A stretch of 64,000 nt of DNA from Hymenobacter sedentarius (GCF_001507645.1 NZ_CP013909.1:744001-808000), one strand, 5' to 3'. Positions 16,293 through 25,089 are shown, numbered from the stretch's first letter. Numbers and translations are program-made. The notes: generated by a model not told the origin, from the letters alone.

Positions 16293-17954
16293 ATGCCTGA
16301 TTCCGCTCTGCCGCCTGCCGCCGTCCCCAAGGCCACGTTGTTGACGCCCTTTACTTACAGTCTTTTTCGGGCTATCTGGATTGCGGGCCTGGTGTCGAAC
16401 GTGGGCACCTGGATGCAAAACGTGGCCGGCGTGTGGCTCGTCACCACCCTCACAACTTCGGCCCTGCTGGTGGCCCTGATGCAGACGGCCACCAGCCTGC
16501 CGGCCTTCCTGCTGAGCATGCCCGCCGGGGCCATGGCCGACATGATAGACCGGCGCAAGCTGCTGCTGTTTACGCAGGGCTTCATGGCGATTGTGGCAAC
16601 CATCCTGGGCGTGCTCACGCTCTCGGGTGGCATTTCGGCATTTGGGGTGCTGGGCTTCACGTTTTTGCTGGGCATGGGCGCAGCCCTGAATGCGCCCATC
16701 TGGCAAACCGTGACCACCGAGCTGGTGCCGCGGCCCGTGCTGCCGTTTGCCATTACCCTCAACGGCGTCAGCAACAACATTGCGCGGGCTATTGGGCCGG
16801 CCATTGGCGGGGCCATCATTGCCTACTATTCCTCGGGCTGGGTGTTTATCCTGAATGGCGTTTCCTTCCTGGGCACCTGGGCCGTGGTGTTCTTCTGGAA
16901 GCGCGAAGCCGCCGAAACCAGCGGGCCGGCCGAGAACTTTATGGGGGCCCTGCGCGCCGGCATGCGCTACGTGCAGTATTCGCCGGCCATTTACGGGGTG
17001 CTGGTGCGCACGTTCGCGTTTTCGTTTGGGGCGGCGGCCATGTGGGGGTTGGTGTCGGTGGTTATTGCCCGCAAGCTGCACCTAAGCTCGGGGCACTATG
17101 GCGTGATGCTGTCGTGGCTGGGCGCGGGCGCCGTCACGGGCGCGTTCCTGATGGGCCGGGCGGGCTCGCGGCTCAATTTCAACCAGCGGGTGCTGCTGGG
17201 CGTCCTCGCGTTTGCGGGCACTAACCTGGCCCTGGCGCTCATCACCCAGATTTACATCCTCTACGCCGTGATGTTCCTTTCGGGCATTGCCTGGCTGATG
17301 GTGATGACCAGCTTCAGCACCACCGTGCAGCTGAGCGTGCCCAAGTGGGTGCAGGCGCGCGTGATTAGTGTGTACATGCTCGTGTTTCAGGCGGGCCTGT
17401 CGGTGGGCAGCCTGGCCTGGGGCGAGCTGGCCGACCACCTCAGCCTCGACACGTCCCTGCTGATTGCGGCCGGCTGGATGCTGGCCAGTGCCCTGCTGGC
17501 CGTGCCCTTCCCCATGCTCTCGGCCGAAGGCCTCGACCTGGCCCCGGCCGAACACTGGCCCGACCCCACCGTGGAAGGGGGCGACATCGACCCCGACGAC
17601 GGCCCCGTGGTGGTGATGGTGGAATACTGCGTGGAGCCGGCCAACTGGCCCGCCTTCCGCGAGGCGGCCGAGCAGCTCAAGCGGCTGCGGCTGCGCGACG
17701 GGGCCCTGCGCGCCGGGGTGTTCTCAGACCTGGCCCGCCCCACGCACATCACCGAATTTTTCTACGTGGCTACCTGGGGCGAGCACCAGCGCCAGCACCA
17801 CCGCTTCACCAAGGAAGACCTGGCCGTGGAGACGCAGGTACGGCGGTTTCACTGCGGGCCCGGCGAGCCCCGCGTCACGCACTTCCTGGCCTTCCCCAAC
17901 ACCTCCAACGTGGAAATGGCCACGCCCCTGCAGAACCTCGAGAGCCAGCGGTAG
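16293..17954 (+). CDS. MFS_3-type transporter with C-terminal ferredoxin-like domain
   Basis: Inner-membrane exporter of 553 residues. Residues 20-415 hold twelve predicted helices; the MFS loop signature is seen as GAMADMIDRRKLLL. The EntS/MFS_3 branch is suggested by the overall layout and by APIWQTVTTELVP. Residues 440-545 form a soluble domain (VVVMVEYCVEPANWPAFREA, TEFFYVATWGEHQRQHHRFT) resembling antibiotic-biosynthesis monooxygenase (ABM) folds, as in other MFS_3 proteins. The cargo is unknown; relatives export siderophores or drugs. A palindromic repeat lies upstream; the HAD gene converges 18 bases downstream. Confidence 0.92.
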   Translation: MPDSALPPAAVPKATLLTPFTYSLFRAIWIAGLVSNVGTWMQNVAGVWLVTTLTTSALLVALMQTATSLPAFLLSMPAGAMADMIDRRKLLLFTQGFMAIVATILGVLTLSGGISAFGVLGFTFLLGMGAALNAPIWQTVTTELVPRPVLPFAITLNGVSNNIARAIGPAIGGAIIAYYSSGWVFILNGVSFLGTWAVVFFWKREAAETSGPAENFMGALRAGMRYVQYSPAIYGVLVRTFAFSFGAAAMWGLVSVVIARKLHLSSGHYGVMLSWLGAGAVTGAFLMGRAGSRLNFNQRVLLGVLAFAGTNLALALITQIYILYAVMFLSGIAWLMVMTSFSTTVQLSVPKWVQARVISVYMLVFQAGLSVGSLAWGELADHLSLDTSLLIAAGWMLASALLAVPFPMLSAEGLDLAPAEHWPDPTVEGGDIDPDDGPVVVMVEYCVEPANWPAFREAAEQLKRLRLRDGALRAGVFSDLARPTHITEFFYVATWGEHQRQHHRFTKEDLAVETQVRRFHCGPGEPRVTHFLAFPNTSNVEMATPLQNLESQR

Positions 17955-17971
17955 CCCCGCCGCCAGCCGGC

Positions 17972-18610
17972 CTAGAGCAGCTCCTGCAAATCGGCCAGTT
18001 GGGCAATGCGCCGGGGGGCCACGGCTGGCTCAATCTGGCCAAAACCGTAGGTAGCGAAGATGAAGGGCACCCCCGCCGCCTGGCTGGCGGCCAGGTCGCC
18101 GGGGGTATCGCCCACGTACACCGGCGCCTGCAGCCCGAATTGGGCTACCACTTCGCGGATGTTCTCGGACTTGGGCAGCTTCCTGGTGCCGAAGCACTGG
18201 TGGCCTTCGAAGTAGTGCGCCAGCTGGCTGTTCTCGAAGAAGGCCTCCACGTAGCCCAACTGGCAGTTGCTGACGATGAACAGCCGGTACCCCTGGCCGT
18301 GGAGGTAAGCGAGGGCCGCTTCCAGCCCCGGGTAGAGGGTGCCGCCGGGCTGCCTAGCCGCGGCCAGCTCCTGGCGGGCACAAAGCGCGCGGTACTCGTC
18401 GAACTTGGCCGCCGGCAGGCTGGGAAACAGCCGCTCGTACACCACTTCGTAGGGCTGGCCGGTCACGGCCTGTACCTGCGCCAGCGTCACGTCGTTGTCG
18501 ATGTAGTCGACGCTGCTTTTTGCGGCCTGGAAGGCTTTGGTAATGGCGGCCGACGCATCCCAGAGCGTGCCGTCGAGGTCAAAAATTACACTATCGAAAC
18601 GTGATGACAT
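17972..18610 (-). CDS. HAD-family phosphatase (phosphoglycolate-phosphatase-like)
   Basis: Haloacid-dehalogenase-fold hydrolase of 212 residues. Motif I is FDLDGTLWD with the nucleophilic Asp near residue 10, motif II is FIVSNCQ, a conserved Lys follows in TRKLPKSENI, and motif IV is VGDTPGDLAASQAAG. A helical cap (about 15-85) puts it in subfamily I, near Gph and beta-phosphoglucomutase-like enzymes; it probably acts on a small phosphorylated metabolite. It lies just after the terminator of the creatininase-like gene, which is transcribed in the same direction. Confidence 0.9.
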   Translation of the reverse strand: MSSRFDSVIFDLDGTLWDASAAITKAFQAAKSSVDYIDNDVTLAQVQAVTGQPYEVVYERLFPSLPAAKFDEYRALCARQELAAARQPGGTLYPGLEAALAYLHGQGYRLFIVSNCQLGYVEAFFENSQLAHYFEGHQCFGTRKLPKSENIREVVAQFGLQAPVYVGDTPGDLAASQAAGVPFIFATYGFGQIEPAVAPRRIAQLADLQELL

Positions 18611-18661
18611 ATCGGGTTATAAAGCGCCACCCACTGCACATACAGCGGGCCGGCGCGTAGC

Positions 18662-18690
18662 AAACCAGCCGTTTATTGGGCTGGTTTTTA
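18662..18690. terminator. Hairpin at the creatininase-gene stop
   Basis: A 9-bp stem AAACCAGCC/GGCTGGTTT (18662-18670 with 18679-18687) directly follows the minus-strand stop codon at 18688-18690. The clear T-run is on the + strand (TTTTTA); on the minus strand the tail is only three T, so it may terminate only partly. Confidence 0.6.
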
Positions 18691-19455
18691 TTCGTACAAA
18701 TCCTGGGTATCGGCGGCTGCCAGCTCAACTAGAAAATGGCCGATGTTGGTAGTCACGGCTTCGAGGAAAGCCTGGCCTTTTTCGGCGGTGGCTTCGGCGG
18801 GGTTGCCCACGCCGGTATCGGCCGACACCTTGCTCCATTCGCGCTGCGCCCAGGCCCAGCCCTGCCGCATGGCCGTGAGACGAAATTGCTTGGCGGCGCC
18901 ATCGCCGGCTTCGGACAGAGGGCTCACCAACTCGGGTACAATGTGCAGCATGGCGCTGGTTTCCATGGCGTCGGCATGGTCGCCGGGGGCCGTGAAGTAC
19001 TGGCTGCGGTCGGCGGCCTTAAACCAGTTGAGCGTGCTCAGAAACACCTGAGGGAATTCGGCCTGCAGCTCGCGCAGAATCTGCCGGAAGTCGTTGCCGC
19101 CGTGCCCGTTCAGAATCACCAGCTTGGGGATGCCCTGCCGGGCCAGTACCTGCACCAGGTCGCGCACGATGGCCAGCTGCGTGCTCGGGTTCAGGTTCAT
19201 GTCGAGGGTAATGTCGAGCTGGCCGGTATTCACGCCGAAGGGAATGTTGGGCAGTACCACCACTTTGGCGCCCTGCTCCCAGGCTTTGCGGGCGGCCTCG
19301 GCGGCCACGTAGTCGTTCTGGATGTTGTCGGTGGCGTAGGGCAGGTGGTAGTTGTGGGCCTCGGTGGCGCCCCAGGGCAGCACCACTACTTCGTATTTGT
19401 GTTCCTGAACGGTTTTCCAGGTGGTTTCGGCGAGGATATAGGGGCGTGGAGCCAT
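18688..19455 (-). CDS. Creatininase-family amidohydrolase
   Basis: Metal-dependent amidohydrolase of the creatininase/MftE/formamidopyrimidine-amidohydrolase family, 255 residues. Metal-site motifs are LPWGATEAHNYHLPYATD near residue 27, ILNGHGGND near 115, and GDHADAMETSAML with the conserved glutamate. The histidine spacing in the first motif is that of family members acting on cyclic or formamido substrates, but creatinine itself is unlikely without creatine genes nearby. It is a single gene upstream of the HAD gene on the same strand, separated by a hairpin. Confidence 0.9.
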   Translation of the reverse strand: MAPRPYILAETTWKTVQEHKYEVVVLPWGATEAHNYHLPYATDNIQNDYVAAEAARKAWEQGAKVVVLPNIPFGVNTGQLDITLDMNLNPSTQLAIVRDLVQVLARQGIPKLVILNGHGGNDFRQILRELQAEFPQVFLSTLNWFKAADRSQYFTAPGDHADAMETSAMLHIVPELVSPLSEAGDGAAKQFRLTAMRQGWAWAQREWSKVSADTGVGNPAEATAEKGQAFLEAVTTNIGHFLVELAAADTQDLYE

Positions 19456-19570
19456 AAGCGTTGTTGAGCAGAGGAAATAGTAAAGTAGCGCCTACGAAAA
19501 ACCGCCGGGCGCGTCGAACCAGACAGTTCTGGTGGGATAGTAATTCAATTGGCAGCCATATCGGCCCGCC

Positions 19571-20128
19571 TTACCCGGCCCGGCCGGCGCGCTCCAGCAG
19601 CACAATGGGGCCGTCGTGGTAGGTGGTGCGGGCGTATTCGCGGTAGCCAAACTTCTCGGCGACGCGCAGCGAAGCCTTATTTTCGGGATTAATGATGCAC
19701 ACGGTGCGGGCGTGGTTGAAGTACACCTCGCCCCAGGCAATGGCAGCGGCTACGGCCTCGGTGGCGTAGCCCTTGCCATGCGCGGCGGGGGCCAATACCC
19801 AGCCCATTTCCGGAGCCTCGCCCAGCGGCGGGTCCAGGTCGCGCTTGAGGTAGAGAAACCCCGCGGAGCCGATGAACTGGCCGGTGGCTTTTTCTTCAAT
19901 GGCCCAGGAGCCGTAGCCCACCACGGCCCAAAGCCCGGCGCTGCGCAGCAGCAGTTTCCACACCTCCTCGCCGGGCAGGGGCCCAGGGGTGAGGTAGCGG
20001 TAGTAATCGGGCTCCTGGCACATGGCCAGCAAGGCCGGAAAGTCCGTCGCCTGGAAGGCCCGCATCAGCAGCCGGCTGGTTTCAAGAACGGGAACGGTGG
20101 GCAAGGCGGGACTGGGATTCGAAGACAT
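19571..20128 (-). CDS. GNAT N-acetyltransferase (RimJ/RimL type)
   Basis: Acetyl-CoA-dependent acetyltransferase of 185 residues. LETSRLLMRAFQATDFPALL opens the domain as in RimJ/RimL-like enzymes; the acetyl-CoA loop is seen at APAAHGKGYATEAV, and NPENKASLRVAEKFGY is the conserved end of the fold. These enzymes acetylate protein N-termini or small amines; the substrate is unknown. The ATG at 20128 (MSSNPSP) is preferred over an upstream ATG at 20158. Confidence 0.88.
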   Translation of the reverse strand: MSSNPSPALPTVPVLETSRLLMRAFQATDFPALLAMCQEPDYYRYLTPGPLPGEEVWKLLLRSAGLWAVVGYGSWAIEEKATGQFIGSAGFLYLKRDLDPPLGEAPEMGWVLAPAAHGKGYATEAVAAAIAWGEVYFNHARTVCIINPENKASLRVAEKFGYREYARTTYHDGPIVLLERAGRAG

Positions 20129-20242
20129 GAGCAGAAAAAAGGAAACGGCCAAAGACAACGAAAGATAGACGGCCAGCCCAATAAATGCCTAATTCCTGCC
20201 TCACTCCTGCCGGCTCGCGCCCAGCTACTGCGCCACAAAGAG

Positions 20243-20279
20243 AACGGGCCCCGATGCACTTGGCATCGGGGCCCGTTTG
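20243..20279. terminator. Terminator after the TPM-domain gene
   Basis: A perfect 15-bp stem (20243-20257 with 20263-20277) lies 17 bases past the stop of the minus-strand gene. The minus-side tail after the stem is only weakly T-rich (TTCTCTTTG). Confidence 0.75.
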
Positions 20280-20295
20280 CCGGCTCAGGCGGCAG

Positions 20296-21588
20296 CTACC
20301 AGGAGCCGCTGTTGTCGTTGCCGCTGTCGAAGCCGCCCCCGCCAGAATCGCCAGAAGAGGGGTCGTCGTAGGAAGAATTATCGTCGGAAGAGAAAAAGTC
20401 GTTCGACGAATTATCCGCCGTGGCATCATCGGAGAAGTAGTCTGGAGTGCTGGTAGCGGCACTGCTGTCCCGGCCCGAGAAGTAGTCGTCGGCTGCGCCG
20501 GTGCCCATAGCGCCCGCGCCGGCCGCGCCCGCCGCCGTGCTGGGGTCGAAGTGCTGCGGGGTGGTGCCGTCGCCGGCCAAGCCGTGGCTCGGGGCCTCGT
20601 GGCCCGAGGCCATGCGGTTGCCCAGGTAGGCGCCGGCTGCTGCCGCGGCTCCCGTGGCCAGGATGCCGCCCATGCCACTGCCCATACCGCCACCGCCCCC
20701 GCCGCCGAAGTTGCCACCGCCACCGCCACCGCCAAAGTTGCTACCGCCCCGCTGCATGTTCACGGGGCCATTGGGAGAGCCGCCGTCGGGGTTGCGGTTG
20801 GGCAGAAAGTCCGGGGCGGGGCGCGACTGGGCAGCCGGCTGGCTACGGCCCCGGAGCATGCGCACCAGCAGCCAAATGATGCCACCAACTACCAGGGCCC
20901 CGAGGAGCACCGTGCCCATGCCGGGCCCGGAATCAGGCTCCGTGGTGGGGGGCGTGAGCAGCGGGTCGTTCGGGGTGGGGCTCACCGGCTCCTTGGCTTG
21001 GCGCTGCATATTAGTCCCGGTTTCGGCCGAAGCCGGGGAAGAAGAAGCCGAGGAAGAAGTAGCGGCGGTAGTGGCCTGGGATACCGAGCTGGGGTTGGCG
21101 GCCAGCATCAAGGTGTTGAGGCCCGCCCGCAGGCCCCCAAAATAGTTGCCTTGTTTGAAGGCCGGCGTCATCTTGCTGATGGCGCGGCTGGTCACTTCCG
21201 GCGTAATCTGGGCCTGGACGCCGCTGCCGGGCTGAATAGTGAGCTTGTGGTCCTGGGCACTGAGCAGCACCACAATGCCGTTGTTTTTATCGCGCTGGCC
21301 GATGCCCCAGGCCCTGCCGAGGGCCCGGCCGTAGTCGGCCACGTCGCGCCCGGCCAGGGTGGGCACGGTCACGACTACTATCTGGGTGCCGTTGTTGTCG
21401 GCGTAGCGGCGCAGGCCGCTTTCCAGCTTTTTCGCGTCGCCCGGGGCCATCAGCTGGGCCTGGTCGTTTACGAACCGGAAGGGCGTGGGCCGGGGCGGCA
21501 AGCCCTCGGTGGTGCCGGTTTGAGCGGCGGCGGGCCCATTGAGCCCGGCCGAAACAAACAGCAGCAAAAGAATCAGGAGACGATGCAT
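20296..21588 (-). CDS. TPM-domain membrane-anchored protein with low-complexity tail
   Basis: Secreted or membrane protein of 430 residues. A signal peptide (1-22, ending AAAQ) is followed by a TPM/YgcG domain (about 35-165: VNDQAQLMAPGDAKKLE, TQIVVVTVPTLAGRDVADYG, NNGIVVLLSAQDHKLTI). A Ser/Thr/Pro linker precedes a transmembrane helix (LLGALVVGGIIWLLVRML, about 220). The C-terminus is unusual: runs of Gly with Asn, Phe and Met, then an acidic tail with repeated DYFS-like motifs (ADDYFSG, PDYFSDD, NDFFSSDD), ending FDSGNDNSGSW. The Gly-rich end resembles YgcG relatives; TPM proteins act in envelope or photosystem maintenance, but the role here is unknown. Confidence 0.88.
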   Translation of the reverse strand: MHRLLILLLLFVSAGLNGPAAAQTGTTEGLPPRPTPFRFVNDQAQLMAPGDAKKLESGLRRYADNNGTQIVVVTVPTLAGRDVADYGRALGRAWGIGQRDKNNGIVVLLSAQDHKLTIQPGSGVQAQITPEVTSRAISKMTPAFKQGNYFGGLRAGLNTLMLAANPSSVSQATTAATSSSASSSPASAETGTNMQRQAKEPVSPTPNDPLLTPPTTEPDSGPGMGTVLLGALVVGGIIWLLVRMLRGRSQPAAQSRPAPDFLPNRNPDGGSPNGPVNMQRGGSNFGGGGGGGNFGGGGGGGMGSGMGGILATGAAAAAGAYLGNRMASGHEAPSHGLAGDGTTPQHFDPSTAAGAAGAGAMGTGAADDYFSGRDSSAATSTPDYFSDDATADNSSNDFFSSDDNSSYDDPSSGDSGGGGFDSGNDNSGSW

Positions 21589-21783
21589 GGCGAAGGGGCT
21601 AAGGTGAAACCAAGTGTATTCGTTCGCCTTTTACGGCAGGTCCGCTAGGTTAGCTGTGGCGGCCCGGCATTTCAGGCGGGTTTGTGGGCGTTGCCCGGTT
21701 GCAGCTTCGGGCCGCGGCCCTTTCAGTGGCTGATTACCAGCCCAAATTTTACCGCTGAAAACGGGGCCGCCCCGCGGGAGCCG

Positions 21784-22353
21784 CTACGCGCCACCGGCGC
21801 CCAGCGCGGGGTCGGCGGCGGGCGCCACGGCGCGCTCGAAGCGCAGGCGGGCATCGGCGGCGGGGCCGGCGAGCACAAAGTCGTTGCGGAGCAGAACCTG
21901 CTGCGAGCCCAGGTTTTCGGTCTCGGTGTGGGCCACTAGCTGGCGCACCATGCCCGTGGCGGCGGCCTGCTGCACCAGCCCGCTCACCAGCTCGGTGGCC
22001 AGGCCCTGCCGGCGCCAGTCGGCCGAGATGGAATAGCCGATTTCGGCCGTGCCCTCGGCATCGGGTGGGCCCATGAAGCCGCCCGTGCCGATGAGGGTAC
22101 GCGGCGTGGCGTCGGTGGCTTTGCGCAGCGCGTACCAGCCAAACCACCCGGCCGAGTCGCGCCCGCCGGCGGTGAGCTGCTCCAGAAAATAGTGCATGGC
22201 CTCGCGGTCGTACTCGCCGGGCGGCCAGTCGGCGGGCATGGCGGCGCCCAGCAGCACCGGAAAATACTGGGGCTTATGCAGTTCGGCCGTGAGCAGCGCG
22301 CGGCTGGCCGCCAGGATGATGAGGCGGGGCGTTTGGGTGATGAGCGGAATCAT
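21784..22353 (-). CDS. GNAT N-acetyltransferase
   Basis: Acetyl-CoA-dependent transferase of 189 residues with the RimJ/RimL-type opening TQTPRLIILAASRALL, the mid-strand RTLIGTGGFMGPPDAEGTAE, and the acetyl-CoA loop SADWRRQGLATELV. TETENLGSQQVLLRNDF is the usual final helix-strand. The short Ala/Pro-rich tail (PAADPALGAGGA) has no known role. The substrate is unknown. It is unrelated in context to the GNAT at 19571-20128. Confidence 0.88.
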   Translation of the reverse strand: MIPLITQTPRLIILAASRALLTAELHKPQYFPVLLGAAMPADWPPGEYDREAMHYFLEQLTAGGRDSAGWFGWYALRKATDATPRTLIGTGGFMGPPDAEGTAEIGYSISADWRRQGLATELVSGLVQQAAATGMVRQLVAHTETENLGSQQVLLRNDFVLAGPAADARLRFERAVAPAADPALGAGGA

Positions 22354-22592
22354 AGAGAAGAAACAGAACCCTTAGCGGGTGCGAAAGCGGGGTATACGCT
22401 AACCGCCCAATAATCTCCGAGTTGGTAGCGGCTCGACTGCTGCGAAGCTAGTCGTCAATTTATCTTCTGGCTGCTCTCGTGACGCGCCCCTTCCCGCAGG
22501 CCAGCCTAATAATTGCAATTTAACCGGAAGTGCCTGTATTCCAAGAGGCAGACTGTATCTTTACAGCTTGTTTCCACTTGATTGTTCGGCTT

Positions 22593-23009
22593 ATGGCTCT
22601 CGACCTTCTGCTCGCTTCCGAAGTTCTCGATGCGCATTACGATGACGAAAACGCGTGGCTTTACCTGGACTGGAAAGGCCCGCAAGCACTTGAGCTGGTG
22701 CAAGCCGCCTGCGCCCAGATATCCGTGCTACTGCAGCAGACCGGGGCCCGCAAAATCCTCAACGACAACACGCACATCACGGAAACCAGCTGGGAGTTGG
22801 CCCGGTGGGTGGCCTACGACTACCTGCCCGAAGCGGCGCGCAACGGCCTCAACTACGTGGCCTGGGTGAACAGCCCGCTCTTGAGCTGCCGCGGCAACGT
22901 CAACCTCATGGCCGCTTTCATCGACCGCCGGCCCCAGGTGGCCATCTTCGACGAACTGGCGGCCGCCTACGAGTGGCTCAGCAGCCTCACCGTTGCCATT
23001 CGCACCTAA
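22593..23009 (+). CDS. STAS/SpoIIAA-like hypothetical protein
   Basis: Soluble protein of 138 residues with the same pattern as the product of 10823-11284: a strand then KILNDNTHITETSWELARWV, DYLPEAARNGLNYVAWV, and a C-terminal VAIFDELAAAYEWLSSL. The arrangement resembles SpoIIAA-like folds common in Hymenobacter-type genomes, with no known biochemical role. The ATG at 22593 is chosen because the protein pattern begins there; an in-frame GTG at 22530 would add a Phe-rich, unlikely extension. It converges with the bestrophin gene. Confidence 0.72.
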   Translation: MALDLLLASEVLDAHYDDENAWLYLDWKGPQALELVQAACAQISVLLQQTGARKILNDNTHITETSWELARWVAYDYLPEAARNGLNYVAWVNSPLLSCRGNVNLMAAFIDRRPQVAIFDELAAAYEWLSSLTVAIRT

Positions 23010-23039
23010 GCCCGGCGCGGGGCAGCCCGCTGGGCCGTC

Positions 23040-23960
23040 CTAATCGAACACATAGCGACTCTTGCGCTGTGGAGCAGCCGGTGCGGGCTCGCCTAGCATT
23101 TCCAACAGGGTGGATTCAATCATGTGGCTCATGGTATTCAGGGCCAGGTCGTTGGGGCCGGTACCAAAGGGCTCCTCGATTTCGCGCACAATGGCGTCGA
23201 GGGCCATGAAGGTGTAGCCCACAAACACCACGATGAGCGGCGTCATCCAGCCGATGCTGTCCACGAGGCCAAAGGGCAGCAGGAAGCAGTAGAGGTACGT
23301 GGTGCGGTGCAGCATCACGCTGTAGGTGTAGGGAATGGGCGTGCCGGCCAGGCGCTCGCAGCCGCCCACAATGTCGGAGAGCTGGTTGAAGTTGTGGTCG
23401 AAGGCCAACTGCGTGTTCGAGTCCAGTTCCTCGGCGGCTTTGCGTTGCTGCACCCAGCGGCCCAGCTCCAGCAGCAGCAGCACGGGCTTAAAGGTGGCGC
23501 CTTGCACGGCCTGGGCCAGCGGCGCGGGCAGCAGGCGGGCCAGGTCGGCCGCGGCGTCGGTGTGCCGCAGCTGGTGCTTGAGGGCGTAGGTGAAGGCGAT
23601 GAGCAGCCGGACGAAGTGCGCGGTGGCCGGGGCGCCGGTGGGCTGGCCGCTCTGGGTAATGGCCTGCCGCGCCAGGGAGCGGGTGGTGTTCAGCAGGGCG
23701 CCCCACTGCTTGCGGCCCTCCCAGAAACGGTCGTAGCTGGCGTTGTTATAGAAGCCCAGGAAGATGGCCAGCGTGATGCCAAACAGCGTGAAGGCCGAGG
23801 CATTGAGCGGAATCTTGTAGTGAAACAGCTGCCCGTGGCCCACCACCACGGCCACCGACAGCAGCAACAGCGCCAGCAACCGCGGCAGAATCTGGGGCAG
23901 CACCGAGCCGTGCCACACGAAGAGCAGCCGCAGCCAATTGTCTTTCTCACGGATAATCAT
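23040..23960 (-). CDS. Bestrophin-family channel protein
   Basis: Inner-membrane protein of 306 residues of the bacterial bestrophin (YneE/UPF0187) family, whose characterised members form pentameric ion channels. Helices are predicted near 20-40, 55-72, 215-235 and 240-260. The signature FYNNASYDRFWEGRKQWG follows helix 2, and PLIVVFVGYTFMALDAIVREIEEPFG closes the membrane part (quoted here as its end, EIEEPFGTGPNDLAL). Bacterial members can be cation- or anion-selective; this cannot be told here. It starts at an ATG in MIIREKDNWL, the usual N-terminus. Confidence 0.92.
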   Translation of the reverse strand: MIIREKDNWLRLLFVWHGSVLPQILPRLLALLLLSVAVVVGHGQLFHYKIPLNASAFTLFGITLAIFLGFYNNASYDRFWEGRKQWGALLNTTRSLARQAITQSGQPTGAPATAHFVRLLIAFTYALKHQLRHTDAAADLARLLPAPLAQAVQGATFKPVLLLLELGRWVQQRKAAEELDSNTQLAFDHNFNQLSDIVGGCERLAGTPIPYTYSVMLHRTTYLYCFLLPFGLVDSIGWMTPLIVVFVGYTFMALDAIVREIEEPFGTGPNDLALNTMSHMIESTLLEMLGEPAPAAPQRKSRYVFD

Positions 23961-24219
23961 GGGAACGGATACGTCAGGAACCGCTCAACGGCTGACCTAA
24001 ACGCGCGAAACCACTTGCGCATCTCCGGCAAGGGCAGCATGCTGGGCAACGAGCCCTTCAGCGAGCACGCTGTGATTTTGGGCGTGCAGGGCGGCCGGTT
24101 CGGGCTTGTGCGTCGGTGGCCCCTACCACGCAAGACACTGGCCGACTTCGCCATTGCCCGGGTGCGCACAGTTGGCAACCAGCGTGCTGCTAAGGCTTCA
24201 CAAAGACGTACCTGACCGT
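23961..24219. other. Intergenic stretch, possible gene remnant
   Basis: No intact gene. On the + strand, codons from about 24015 to 24125 show the GC-rich third positions typical of this genome (translating ISGKGSMLGNEPFSEHAVIL), but the frame has no proper start or known family. It may be a decayed gene end or chance. Confidence 0.25.
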
Positions 24220-24531
24220 TTACATATTGTTAGAAGTTGAGCCAACTATGGCGCTGTTCTGAAGAGTATAGCCCTCCTCGTAAAGCCTTGTGAACAACAC
24301 ATGGAGCTGCTCCACGTTGGCATTTTTGTTTTTATCAAGGGCTGAGACAGGCTTGATTAACTCCGTTCTCCCTGCCCCACGCGTAGCCGTAAGTTCCTGC
24401 TGATAAGTCGCTAAAGCCTCTGCTCCCGCAAGTCTATGCAGCCCTGTAAGTCCATCGGATAGCAACGCGCTGGCAGGCCGCAGCCTTGCACCGCACCACC
24501 GACTCGCTCCGAGGCACCAATGCCCGTTCAT
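24220..24531 (-). pseudogene. Possible remnant ORF of foreign composition
   Basis: An open frame of 103 residues on the minus strand. The first half (CLGASRWCGARLRPAS) looks non-coding, while the second half (GLHRLAGAEALATYQQEL, NVEQLHVLFTRLYEEGYTLQ) reads like real protein. Codon use (TTA, AGA, AGC) and lower GC differ from the neighbours. No family is recognised. It may be the 3' end of a broken gene, possibly acquired; it could also be chance. Confidence 0.3.
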
Positions 24532-24556
24532 ATCATAAGAATTCCGCCTTACGCCC

Positions 24557-24595
24557 AAAAACAAACCAGCCACTACCGGGGGCGGCAGCGGCTGG
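24557..24595 (-). terminator. Terminator-like 40-bp repeat, copy 1
   Basis: The stem CCAGCC/GGCTGG with inner pairs is followed on the minus strand by GGTTTGTTTTT. It lies 33 bases after the lipoprotein gene stop and is closely similar to sequences at 25621-25660 and 26682-26718, each after a minus-strand gene. Confidence 0.7.
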
Positions 24596-24628
24596 ATAAA
24601 GAAGGCGAACCCAGTTGGCCGAGACTCG

Positions 24629-24931
24629 CTAGCGGCGATGTGCGGGCTTGGTTTCATAGGAGGTGGTTTTCCGTTCTTCCGTCACCACGGTGGAACGGTC
24701 GCCGGAGCCCTTCTCCACGGCATCGGCTTGCTTCTCGAGGTCATGGGCCTTGGCTTCGGCGTCGGCGCGCACCTGCTTGGCGTCGGCGCGGGCACGCTCG
24801 GCGTCAGCTTTGGCCTGGGCATCCTGAGCGTCCTGGCGGGCGCTGTCCGCCTGGCGCTGTTTTTCTTGTTCCTGGCTGCAGCCGCCCAGGAGCAGGCCAG
24901 CAGCGAGTAGGTACATCAAGCGGTTGTTCAT
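24629..24931 (-). CDS. Small coiled-coil lipoprotein
   Basis: A 100-residue exported lipoprotein: signal peptide MNNRLMYLLAAGLLLGGC with a lipobox ending at Cys18, then a highly charged helical region (about 20-72) rich in Ala, Asp, Arg, Glu and Gln with heptad-like spacing (AQAKADAERARADAKQVRAD). The tail is Ser/Thr/Lys-rich. No domain is recognised; it may be a structural or stress lipoprotein, comparable in design to small Lpp-like or YtxH-like proteins. It is a single gene with its own terminator. Confidence 0.8.
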   Translation of the reverse strand: MNNRLMYLLAAGLLLGGCSQEQEKQRQADSARQDAQDAQAKADAERARADAKQVRADAEAKAHDLEKQADAVEKGSGDRSTVVTEERKTTSYETKPAHRR

Positions 24932-25089
24932 GGTATTGGGGCGCTTTGGGAGGAATGGGAAAAAGATGGCTTGTGTACGCTTACAGGGATGGAAATGTTA
25001 ATGGTACGGCAGCGTAGCGCCGTGCTCTAGGCCCCGCGGCGAACATGCCCAACCAGTTTCGCCCAAAATAAACCAGCCCCAGCAATAAG

